Source: Desulfurobacterium atlanticum
Lineage (GTDB): Bacteria > Aquificota > Aquificia > Desulfurobacteriales > Desulfurobacteriaceae
Assembly: GCF_900188395.1 (NCBI RefSeq)
Contig: NZ_FZOB01000003.1
Span: 132,418-196,417 of the forward strand
Direction of reading: 5' to 3'
Length of the DNA stretch: 64,000 bases
In this document: one piece after another, positions 7,862-14,597 of the stretch
Layout of the letters: every line of letters begins with the position of its first letter
Numbering within the stretch: the stretch's first letter is position 1
The notes under the pieces: generated by a model
What the model was told of the DNA's origin: nothing
The model's database searches: none
Seen by the model: only the letters and a program-made list of their open reading frames with translations
Program-made: the position numbers and the translations under genes

Positions 7862-7875
7862 TTGATTCAGGTCAA
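7862..7875. promoter_or_regulatory. Fnr/Crp-type palindromic operator
   Basis: TTGAT-TCAG-GTCAA differs by one base from the Fnr-type consensus TTGAT-N4-ATCAA. It lies between the divergent cupin-CooS genes (minus) and the DNA glycosylase gene (plus), about 55 bases before either start. A T/A-rich minus-strand hexamer near 7830-7835 would put the site near -45. The Crp/Fnr protein encoded at 4507-5127 is the obvious candidate regulator (inference). Confidence 0.45.
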
Positions 7876-7919
7876 ATTTAATGATAATAATTACTGTTTC
7901 TATTAATCAGGAGAGAGCA

Positions 7920-8576
7920 ATGAAATATGAAAAGGTGAAGAATTTTGTTAAAAGTTTTTCCAAGGATGAAATTATCAGAATTGAAAAGAATGATCCACAG
8001 TATAAGGCCCTTGAGGAGTTGTATAACTCTATGGAGGATAGGCTTTTGTTTATTAGATTAGCTGTTATTAATGCTCTTTTATCGTACCAGCTTAACATGA
8101 AAGGGGAGGAGTACTGGAAACGTTTTTCAGAGTTTTTCTCCAGTAAAAGAGGTGTTGAGTATTTTCCTGAATTTTTGAAAAGGTATAACTACAGAATTTT
8201 AAGTGGAAAACTGAAAAGGTATGAAAAAGTTAGAGATGTTGTGTTTTGTCTTTTAAAAACAGAGGAAGATCTTCTTTATTTTTCTCAAAATCTTAATGAA
8301 TTTCTTGAAAAACTTTCAAAACTGCTTAATCAGAAAAGGGATGCAAAGACGGTGGTTTTTGCTGTTAAAATGTTTATTTATGCTTTCAGAATAGCTTTTG
8401 GTAAGGATATTTTTGCTCCCTGTGGAATAATGATTCCACTTGATAGCAGGATTTCAAAAATTTCTAAAGATAAAGATTTCTGGAAGAGACTTGAGAAAGA
8501 GACGGGTATTCCTTTAATTCATGTAGATGCTGTCTTGTGGCTTTCAGATAATTACAGGTTGCTTTTAAAGGAATGA
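7920..8576 (+). CDS. AGOG-type N-glycosylase/DNA lyase (8-oxoguanine repair)
   Basis: 218 residues from the ATG at 7920, which has an AGGAGAG ribosome site; the longer open frame from 7881 lacks one. All-helical, with YWKRFSEFFSS, then AKTVVFAVKMFIYAF and IPLDSRISK. These match the archaeal GO glycosylase (AGOG) family of the HhH-GPD superfamily. Lys143 and Asp175 have the same 32-residue spacing as the catalytic Lys140/Asp172 of the Pyrobaculum enzyme. The enzyme removes 8-oxoguanine and cleaves the strand by a lyase reaction. It is common in archaea and thermophilic bacteria. It is divergent from the cupin-CooS set and shares its upstream region. Confidence 0.8.
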   Translation: MKYEKVKNFVKSFSKDEIIRIEKNDPQYKALEELYNSMEDRLLFIRLAVINALLSYQLNMKGEEYWKRFSEFFSSKRGVEYFPEFLKRYNYRILSGKLKRYEKVRDVVFCLLKTEEDLLYFSQNLNEFLEKLSKLLNQKRDAKTVVFAVKMFIYAFRIAFGKDIFAPCGIMIPLDSRISKISKDKDFWKRLEKETGIPLIHVDAVLWLSDNYRLLLKE

Positions 8577-8584
8577 GGAATTAA

Positions 8585-8600
8585 GTTAGTAAATGCTAAC
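8585..8600. promoter_or_regulatory. Inverted repeat upstream of NifX-like gene
   Basis: GTTAG-N6-CTAAC is a perfect 5-base dyad 27 bases before the start of the NifX-like gene. A third copy of the half site (GTTAG) follows at 8604-8608. This is a possible operator; no regulator can be named. Confidence 0.3.
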
Positions 8601-8626
8601 ACTGTTAGATTGGAGGTGAAGTAAGT

Positions 8627-9001
8627 ATGGTTGTAGGGATACCTGTAATTGAAAAGGAGATAGATGGGAAGAGAATTGTAAGCCCTTACTTTGGAAGAGC
8701 TCCAATGTTTCTTATCTACAATGATATTACAGGAAAAACAGTTCTTGTTTCAAATCCAAAGATGAAATCCGGTTGCGGTGGTGGAGCTGGAAGGTTTATC
8801 TTTGATACGTTTATGAGAAACGGAGTTGATGTTGTTCTTGTTAAAGGAATCGGAGAGGGAGCTTTTTACAATCTTGAGAGAGCAGGAATGAGGGCCTATC
8901 TTGTTCCTTCAGATGTAAAGTTTGTTGATGAGGCGATAAAACTGTTTAAAGATGGAAAGCTAAAAATTCTGGATAGACCTTTTGAATCTCACAATCATTG
9001 A
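8627..9001 (+). CDS. NifX/NifB-type dinitrogenase iron-molybdenum cofactor family protein
   Basis: 124 residues of the Nitro_FeMo-Co fold: MVVGIPV...SPYFGRAPMFLIYN near the N-terminus, a central GCGGGAGRFIFDTFMRNGVDVVLVKGIGEGAF, and a C-terminal LFKDGKLKIL. Members bind iron-sulfur or FeMo clusters or act in unknown metal-cluster handling in organisms without nitrogenase. The start has a GGAGGTGA ribosome site. It is followed 12 bases later by a DUF1847 gene. With no nif genes in view, a nitrogenase role is not implied. Confidence 0.8.
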   Translation: MVVGIPVIEKEIDGKRIVSPYFGRAPMFLIYNDITGKTVLVSNPKMKSGCGGGAGRFIFDTFMRNGVDVVLVKGIGEGAFYNLERAGMRAYLVPSDVKFVDEAIKLFKDGKLKILDRPFESHNH

Positions 9002-9013
9002 AAGAGGTTTACG

Positions 9014-9586
9014 GTGAAATGTCATCTATGTGAAGATAGAGGATGTTATAGAGAGGGGAAGGTTTGTGTTGAGTCTTCCAATAATCTCCTCTTACCTGAA
9101 GAGGAGATGAAGATTTTAAAAACAGCATCTTTGATAGAAAAAGAGTTCTACTGTAAGATGACGCGGATTGAGGAGATTGTAGAGTTTTCAAAAAGGATGG
9201 GTTATAAAAGGATCGGTATTGCTTTCTGTATCGGGCTTTTTGATGAAGCAAAAATTGTTGCGGATATTTTCTCAAAAAAGGGATTTGAAGTGTTCTCTGC
9301 TGTTTGTAAGTTAGGCAGTGTGGATAAAGATATTTTCAATCTGCCGAAGTTACAGGATGGTAAAGAGGCGATTTGTAATCCTGTAAAGCAGGCAGAGGTT
9401 TTAAATAAAAAGAAGACCGATTTAAACATTATTATCGGGCTTTGTGTTGGTCACGATATTTTATTTCAGAAATATTCTGAAGCACCTTCAACAGTTCTTA
9501 TTGTTAAAGATAGGGTTTTAGCACACAATCCTGTAGGGGCACTACACACACCGTATCATTTAAGAAGAATTTTAGAAGATAAATAA
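9014..9586 (+). CDS. DUF1847 family Cys-rich protein
   Basis: 190 residues starting at a GTG with an AGAGG site upstream. The N-terminus has CHLCEDRGCYREGKVC, a likely metal-binding motif. The remainder fits the DUF1847 family: RIEEIVEFSKRMGYKRIGIAFCIGL, then GLCVGHD and the C-terminal VLAHNPVGALHTPYH. Invariant-looking Cys residues sit in FCIGL, VCKLG, AICNP and GLCVGHD, suggesting cluster binding or redox chemistry. The function of the family is unknown. It lies directly after the NifX-like gene and probably shares its transcript. Confidence 0.75.
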   Translation: MKCHLCEDRGCYREGKVCVESSNNLLLPEEEMKILKTASLIEKEFYCKMTRIEEIVEFSKRMGYKRIGIAFCIGLFDEAKIVADIFSKKGFEVFSAVCKLGSVDKDIFNLPKLQDGKEAICNPVKQAEVLNKKKTDLNIIIGLCVGHDILFQKYSEAPSTVLIVKDRVLAHNPVGALHTPYHLRRILEDK

Positions 9587-9588
9587 AA

Positions 9589-9610
9589 AGGGCGGCTTTT
9601 AAGCCGCCCT
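9589..9610 (-). terminator. Intrinsic terminator of glnA (bidirectional hairpin)
   Basis: A 10-base perfect stem (AGGGCGGCTT / AAGCCGCCCT) with a two-base loop. On the minus strand it is followed by CTTTTTATTTATC, a good tail for termination of glnB-glnA. It also lies 3 bases after the DUF1847 stop, so it can serve both converging genes. Confidence 0.8.
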
Positions 9611-9631
9611 CCAGAAATGAAAGAGCTTTGA

Positions 9632-11050
9632 TTAAACATCAAAGTAAAGAAGATATTCCATAGGTGTTGGTCTGAGTCTAACAGGGTCAATTTCCTCACT
9701 TCTCTTATACTCAATGTAATCCTCAAGGAATTTTTCTGTCATTACGCCGCCTTTTGTAAGAAATTCATAGTCTTTCTCAAGGGCGTCAATGGCTTCTGCG
9801 AGGGAACCTGGAACTGTAGGAATGTCTTTAAGCTCTTCTGGTGGAAGGTCGTAAAGGTTTTTATCAACAGGTTCACCTGGATGGATTTTATTTTCAATTC
9901 CATCAAGTCCAGCCATAAGAAGAGCTGTAAATGCAAGGTATGGAGCACCTGAATTGTCAGGGAATCTGACCTCAATTCTTTTTGCTTTAGGGCTTGTAAC
10001 AACAGGAACTCTAATAGAAGCTGACCTGTTTCTTGCAGAGTAGCAGAGGTTAACAGGAGCTTCAAATCCAGGAACAAGTCTCTTATAAGAGTTTACTGTT
10101 GGGTTTGTGAATGCGCACACAGCTTTAGCGTGCTTGATAATTCCACCTATAAAGTAAAGAGCTGTTTCAGAAAGTCCAGCGTAGCTGTCACCGTCAAAGA
10201 GGTTTTCGCCATCTTTCCAGATGGACATGTGTGTATGCATGCCTGTTCCGTTGTCGCCAAAGAGAGGTTTCGGCATAAATGTAGCTGTTTTTCCAAACAT
10301 TTTGGCTACATTTTTAACGATATATTTTGCCCATAAAATGTTGTCAGCAGCGGTGATAAGATCGCCGAATCTAAAGTCTATTTCACACTGTCCACCTGTT
10401 GCAACTTCGTGGTGGAGACATTCAACGACAAGTCCAGCCTCCTCCATTTTAAGAGCCATAACTTTTCTTATGTGGTCAAGAGTATCGTTTGGAGGCACAG
10501 GGAAGTAACCACCTTTTGGCTTGATTTTGTGTCCAAGGTTTGGTCCCTCTTCTTCTCCTGTTCTCCACCATCCTTCTTCAGAATCAACAAAAGCAAAGCT
10601 GTAGTTTGTTCCTGCGTCAAATCTTACATCATCAAAAACGAAAAACTCAGGCTCTGGTCCGCAGTAAACTGTATCACCAATTCCTGTTGATTTTAGGTAT
10701 TCAAGAGCTTTCTTTGCTATGTTTCTTGGGTCTTTTTCATAAGGTTCTTTTGTAACAGGGTCAACAATGTCAGCTATAACAACAAGTGTTGGGATTTCAG
10801 AGAGCGGGTCAAGCACTGCAGTTGTTGGGTCAAGCTTAAACATCATATCACTTGCGTTGATTGGCTGCCACTGACGAATTGAAGAGCCGTCAAAGAAAAG
10901 TCCCTGTTCAAAAGACTCTTCAGAGATTTCATGAGCTGGAAATGTTATGTGGTGCCATGTTCCGAACATATCTGAGAATCTGAGGTCAACAAACTTAACC
11001 CCTTCCCTTTGAATCATCTCTACAACTTCTTTTGCGTTACTTGGTCTCAT
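9632..11050 (-). CDS. glnA: Glutamine synthetase type I
   Basis: 472 residues, normal length for GSI. It makes glutamine from glutamate, ammonium and ATP. Visible motifs are the N-terminal FVDLRFSDMFGTWHH, GLFFDGSSIR, the metal-binding GPEPEFFVFD, the ATP-site KPLFGDNGTGMHTHMSIW and VNSYKRLVPGFEAP. The NLYDLPPEE segment includes Tyr400, the site of adenylylation in GSI-beta enzymes, so covalent regulation by GlnE is likely. It is 55 bases downstream of the PII gene glnB on the same strand, with a terminator after it. Confidence 0.97.
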   Translation of the reverse strand: MRPSNAKEVVEMIQREGVKFVDLRFSDMFGTWHHITFPAHEISEESFEQGLFFDGSSIRQWQPINASDMMFKLDPTTAVLDPLSEIPTLVVIADIVDPVTKEPYEKDPRNIAKKALEYLKSTGIGDTVYCGPEPEFFVFDDVRFDAGTNYSFAFVDSEEGWWRTGEEEGPNLGHKIKPKGGYFPVPPNDTLDHIRKVMALKMEEAGLVVECLHHEVATGGQCEIDFRFGDLITAADNILWAKYIVKNVAKMFGKTATFMPKPLFGDNGTGMHTHMSIWKDGENLFDGDSYAGLSETALYFIGGIIKHAKAVCAFTNPTVNSYKRLVPGFEAPVNLCYSARNRSASIRVPVVTSPKAKRIEVRFPDNSGAPYLAFTALLMAGLDGIENKIHPGEPVDKNLYDLPPEELKDIPTVPGSLAEAIDALEKDYEFLTKGGVMTEKFLEDYIEYKRSEEIDPVRLRPTPMEYLLYFDV

Positions 11051-11105
11051 TCTTACCTCCTGATTATTTCTTTTTTATCCATTATAATACACGATTTTTA
11101 AAAAA

Positions 11106-11483
<378 letters not shown>

Positions 11484-11486
11484 TTA

Positions 11487-11503
11487 AACAAATTTCTTGC
11501 CAA
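11487..11503 (-). promoter_or_regulatory. Candidate sigma-54 promoter of glnB-glnA
   Basis: Read on the minus strand the sequence is TTGGCAAGAAATTTGTT. It matches the sigma-54 consensus TTGGCAC-N5-TTGC with GG and the -12 G at the correct 10-12 base distance; only the final C of GC differs. It lies 43-59 bases upstream of the glnB start. Confidence 0.5.
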
Positions 11504-11575
11504 ATTGAAAGATAGATTTATTCAGTTTTGAGCTCTTTGGTTTTATTGGTTAAATTCAAAATAGCAGACGAGGTG

Positions 11576-11592
11576 TGCACATTAAAAGTGCA
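11576..11592. promoter_or_regulatory. NtrC-type enhancer site upstream of glnB
   Basis: TGCAC-N7-GTGCA is a perfect match to the dyad recognised by NtrC. Its centre is about 85-90 bases upstream of the candidate sigma-54 -12 element, as expected for an enhancer. A further half site (GTGCA) occurs at 11620-11624, next to the tRNA-Sec gene. Confidence 0.55.
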
Positions 11593-11630
11593 AAATTCGG
11601 AACATGATGATTATAATAAGTGCAAAAAAA

Positions 11631-11725
11631 TGGCGGAGGCAGATAGGAATCGAACCTACCGTCCTGCCTGACGCAGGACCACCGGATTTGAAGTCCGGGG
11701 GAGACACCAGCCTCCATCTGCCTCC
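11631..11725 (-). tRNA. selC: tRNA-Sec (anticodon UCA)
   Basis: A 95-base cloverleaf on the minus strand with encoded CCA. The acceptor stem is 8 bp (GGAGGCAG / CTGCCTCC) with discriminator G. The anticodon arm is CCGGA-CTTCAAA-TCCGG (anticodon TCA), followed by a long variable arm (TCCTGC / GCAGGA) and T arm TAGG-TTCGATT-CCTA. These are the hallmarks of bacterial selenocysteine tRNA. Seven T residues follow the CCA. It shows that the organism decodes UGA as selenocysteine; selA, selB and a selenoprotein gene are not in the window. Confidence 0.93.
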
Positions 11726-11989
11726 ATATTGGATTTCTAAATATAGGAATTAGAGTTGGAGTTTTAAAGGTATTTAACCAAGCTAAATTGAGATTGTTTT
11801 AAAGATTCCTGTGATAGTTTACAAAGAGTATTGATTTTGACTGTAAAGTAATCTCAGGATAATTTTTTGTTGTTCTAAGGGTAAAGTTAAGGGCTTCTTT
11901 GATAGTCTATGATACTTATTGTTTTAAAATTAAGTTGGTTTATAATATTTTATTGCGTTATTGCGTAGTTTTAACTTCAGGGAGGGTTT

Positions 11990-13135
11990 TTGAAGAAGGT
12001 AGAAAAATATATTCCGAAAGAGTATAGTCAGGATAAAGTCCTTGATATTCTTATGAAATTCCGCCCCCCTCTTATAATTGCTCTTGTTGCCATTATGGTT
12101 TCTACGATAGGTTATATGCTAATCTCTAAAGTTGATCTTTTAAAAGCGTTTTATATGACGATTCTTACTGTTACCACTATAGGTTATGGTGAAATGTGGG
12201 ATATGGGGGTTAAAGATAGGCTTTTTAATATTGCTGTAATGACGCTTGGTGTTGGGACTGTTATGGGTTATTCAATAGCTGTTTTAATAAATATTGTTAC
12301 ATCGGGAGAAGTAAAAGAGATAGTGAGGTTCAGGAAGATGGTATCGGATATTTCTGCTTTGAAAAAACACTATATCATTTTAGGAATGACCGATTATGTA
12401 AAGTTTCTTGTTAAGGAATTTGAGAGAAAGGGTATTCCATTTGTTATTGTTTCAGATGGGGAAAGCTTTGATGCGTTTGTAAAGGAATTGGATGTAAAGT
12501 ATTTTTTGAAGCTTGATCCATCCTGTGAAAATTCAATCCTTCTTGCAAATCCTGAGAGTGCTGTAGGAGCTATAGTTGCGTGTGACGATGATTATAAAAA
12601 TCTGGCTGTTACTTTGACCGTTAAGAAGGTTGCAAGTAAGTTGAACATTAAAAACTTTTTTATCTTTTCGGTGGTTAACTCTATTTCCTTTAAAGATAAG
12701 TTGTTTGATGTTGGTGCTGATTATGTTGAAGCTGTTCCTGAAATCACATCAAAAAGGCTTGCTTTTCTTGCCGAAAATCCACCTGTATTTGGATGTAAAT
12801 CTATATTTGAAGAGATTCTTTTTGGTGAGAGAGATTTTATAGGTATAGAGGAGTTTGTGGTTCAGCCTGGTTCTAAGGTTGCGGGAAAAACTTTAAAGGA
12901 GCTTAATTTAAAAGAGAAATTCAGGGCTTCAGTTATAGCCATTAGACGGACTGATGGAGAGATTATTTATCTTCCTGATGAGGATGAGAAATTGATGGAA
13001 GGTGATTTGATTGCGGTTGTGGTTTCTAAAAAGCTTGTAGAAAAAATAAGAAAGGCTTTTTTAACTGTTGGTATTTTTTCAAGAAGAGATGTTTTAAAGA
13101 AACTGCTGAAGGAGAGAGAGAATGGATTGGGGTAA
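11990..13135 (+). CDS. Two-TM potassium channel with cytoplasmic RCK/TrkA domains
   Basis: 381 residues starting at a TTG with a GGAGGG site. An N-terminal TM helix (PPLIIALVAIMVSTIGYMLI) is followed by a pore helix and filter TVTTIGYGE, then a second TM helix (LFNIAVMTLGVGTVMGYSIAVLI). The C-terminal half is an RCK/TrkA-N fold (HYIILGMTDYVKFLVKEFERKGIPFVIV) whose dinucleotide GxGxxG is degenerate, plus a TrkA-C domain (FVVQPGSKVAGKTLKEL, DLIAVVV). Probably a K+-selective channel gated by a ligand or ion. Its stop overlaps the next gene by 14 bases. Confidence 0.88.
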   Translation: MKKVEKYIPKEYSQDKVLDILMKFRPPLIIALVAIMVSTIGYMLISKVDLLKAFYMTILTVTTIGYGEMWDMGVKDRLFNIAVMTLGVGTVMGYSIAVLINIVTSGEVKEIVRFRKMVSDISALKKHYIILGMTDYVKFLVKEFERKGIPFVIVSDGESFDAFVKELDVKYFLKLDPSCENSILLANPESAVGAIVACDDDYKNLAVTLTVKKVASKLNIKNFFIFSVVNSISFKDKLFDVGADYVEAVPEITSKRLAFLAENPPVFGCKSIFEEILFGERDFIGIEEFVVQPGSKVAGKTLKELNLKEKFRASVIAIRRTDGEIIYLPDEDEKLMEGDLIAVVVSKKLVEKIRKAFLTVGIFSRRDVLKKLLKERENGLG

Positions 13136-13469
13136 GGTTGGGACCTTTTTCTGTGTGATGATGTCTTTAACCACTATTGTTGGTTTTGTTTACGATGGAG
13201 ACCCTTACACTTTGATGGCTGCAGTTACTTTTAACATGATAGCCACTCTTTTAAAACTTGGCAGTAAGAGGACTCTAAGTGCTGAACTTCTTGCTACAAG
13301 TTTTGTTGCAGATCTTCATCTTATACCAGCAGTGATTTTTTATGAGATGGGAATGAGAATATCTCTTGTTAAAGCTATGGCCTGGGGTGCTGTAGTTGCA
13401 AATGTTGTTTCCATTGTTCTCTTGATAGTAGAGACTGTTCTTGAGACGGGAGATGAATCCTGGTTGTAA
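13122..13469 (+). CDS. Small integral membrane protein (DUF6394-like)
   Basis: 115 residues with three or four hydrophobic segments (GTFFCVMMSLTTIVGFVY, LMAAVTFNMIATLLKL, ELLATSFVADLHLIPAVIFY, AWGAVVANVVSIVLLIVETVL). The SAELLATSFVADLHLIPA segment resembles small membrane proteins found next to K+ channels in Campylobacterota and Aquificota (DUF6394, from memory). It starts inside the channel gene (14-base overlap), so the two are translationally coupled. It may be an accessory of the channel; the function is unknown. Confidence 0.65.
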   Translation: MDWGKVGTFFCVMMSLTTIVGFVYDGDPYTLMAAVTFNMIATLLKLGSKRTLSAELLATSFVADLHLIPAVIFYEMGMRISLVKAMAWGAVVANVVSIVLLIVETVLETGDESWL

Positions 13470-13493
13470 AAAATTTGTTAAAATAAATATTAG
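13464..13493 (+). promoter_or_regulatory. Probable promoter with TGTAAAA/TGTTAAA repeat
   Basis: TTGTAA at 13464-13469 is followed after 18 bases by TATTAG, a plausible sigma-70 promoter for the GCS2-GGT pair. TGTAAAA and TGTTAAA start 11 bases apart, as in the regions before the Nfn and idh genes. Confidence 0.35.
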
Positions 13494-13520
13494 CTGATTT
13501 TTATATAAGAGAGGCTTGGT

Positions 13521-14597
13521 TTGAAATTTAATCCTTCGTTACCTTATACTGTAGGTCTTGAGCTTGAGGTGCAGCTTGTTGATTCTTTTACTTTTGAACT
13601 AACGGAGAAATCTGATTCTGTTTTTCAGAATGCTTCAAAAAGTCTTTTAAAAGTGCTACATAAAGAGTTTCTCCAATCTATGGTTGAGATTGTTTCTCCA
13701 CCGTCAAAAAATTCATTTGAAGCTGTTAAATTTTTAAAGGATGCTTACTTTGAGATAAAGGAGATAGGAAGCAAGGAAGGGTTTTATCCTTTGCTTCTTG
13801 GCACACATCCTTTTACAAATCCTTTAGAGATAAGGATAACAAGGGACAAAAGATATGAGAAACTTTTAAATGAATTTCAGATAGTACTTAAAAATTTTCT
13901 GATTTTTGGACTTCATATCCATATTGGTGTTGAAACGGAAAAGGAACTGTGGCAGACCTATAATTTAGCGTTGAAGTATCTTCCGCTTTTCGTTGCTATA
14001 TCTTCTTCCTCTCCATTTTATAAGGGAAAGTTTACAGGTTTGCACAGCTACAGGTTAAAGGTGTTTGAGCAGCTTCCAAGGGCTGGTGTTCCAGAGCAGT
14101 TTTTTTCAACAGACGAGTTTGAGAAGATGTTTCTCACATTAAAGTATGCTGGCTTTGTTGAAGCCTTAAAAGATATATGGTGGGATGTAAGGCCAAGGCC
14201 TGACCTTGGAACTGTTGAGCTTAGAGTGTGTGATGCTATTCCCGACTTTGACAGAATAGAAGCAGTTGCAGATTTTTTCAGACTTCTTGCTGCATGGTCA
14301 AAGGATAAAAAGATGGAGCGCTTTTATCATCAAGTTGTAAAGCAGAACCGCTGGAATGCTGTTAGACACGGTCTTGATGGAGTATTTATTGATGGAGATG
14401 GAATTGAGAATATAAACAGTAAAATCCACTCTTTGCTGGAAGAGTTTGACAGGAGCGGTCTTATTGAAAAACTTGGTATCAGAGCAGATAATCTATACAA
14501 TATACTCAGTCAATTTCCTGTATCTTACAAAATGATAGATGAATACAGGAAAGGGAATTCAGTTAGAGATGTTGTCAGGTATGGAATAGTTGAATGA
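13521..14597 (+). CDS. Carboxylate-amine ligase of the GCS2/YbdK family
   Basis: 358 residues from a TTG start. GCS2-type motifs are visible: YTVGLELEVQLVD at the N-terminus, QSMVEIVSPP, a FGLHIHIGV metal-binding segment, SSSSPFYKGKFTGLHSYR and DVRPRPDLGTVELRVCDA. The family forms an amide between glutamate (or another carboxylate) and an amine such as cysteine using ATP. YbdK members have weak gamma-glutamylcysteine ligase activity and uncertain physiological substrates. It overlaps the gamma-glutamyltransferase gene by 4 bases, so a gamma-glutamyl product is a fair inference. Confidence 0.85.
   Translation: MKFNPSLPYTVGLELEVQLVDSFTFELTEKSDSVFQNASKSLLKVLHKEFLQSMVEIVSPPSKNSFEAVKFLKDAYFEIKEIGSKEGFYPLLLGTHPFTNPLEIRITRDKRYEKLLNEFQIVLKNFLIFGLHIHIGVETEKELWQTYNLALKYLPLFVAISSSSPFYKGKFTGLHSYRLKVFEQLPRAGVPEQFFSTDEFEKMFLTLKYAGFVEALKDIWWDVRPRPDLGTVELRVCDAIPDFDRIEAVADFFRLLAAWSKDKKMERFYHQVVKQNRWNAVRHGLDGVFIDGDGIENINSKIHSLLEEFDRSGLIEKLGIRADNLYNILSQFPVSYKMIDEYRKGNSVRDVVRYGIVE

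Noticed and set aside
8627-9001. NifX-like protein as evidence for nitrogen fixation
   Set aside because: No nif structural or assembly genes are in view and this family is common in organisms without nitrogenase.
11726-11989. Longest intergenic stretch in the window, searched for a riboswitch or small gene
   Set aside because: A/T-rich with no strong hairpin, no convincing frame and no known RNA motif that I can recognise.
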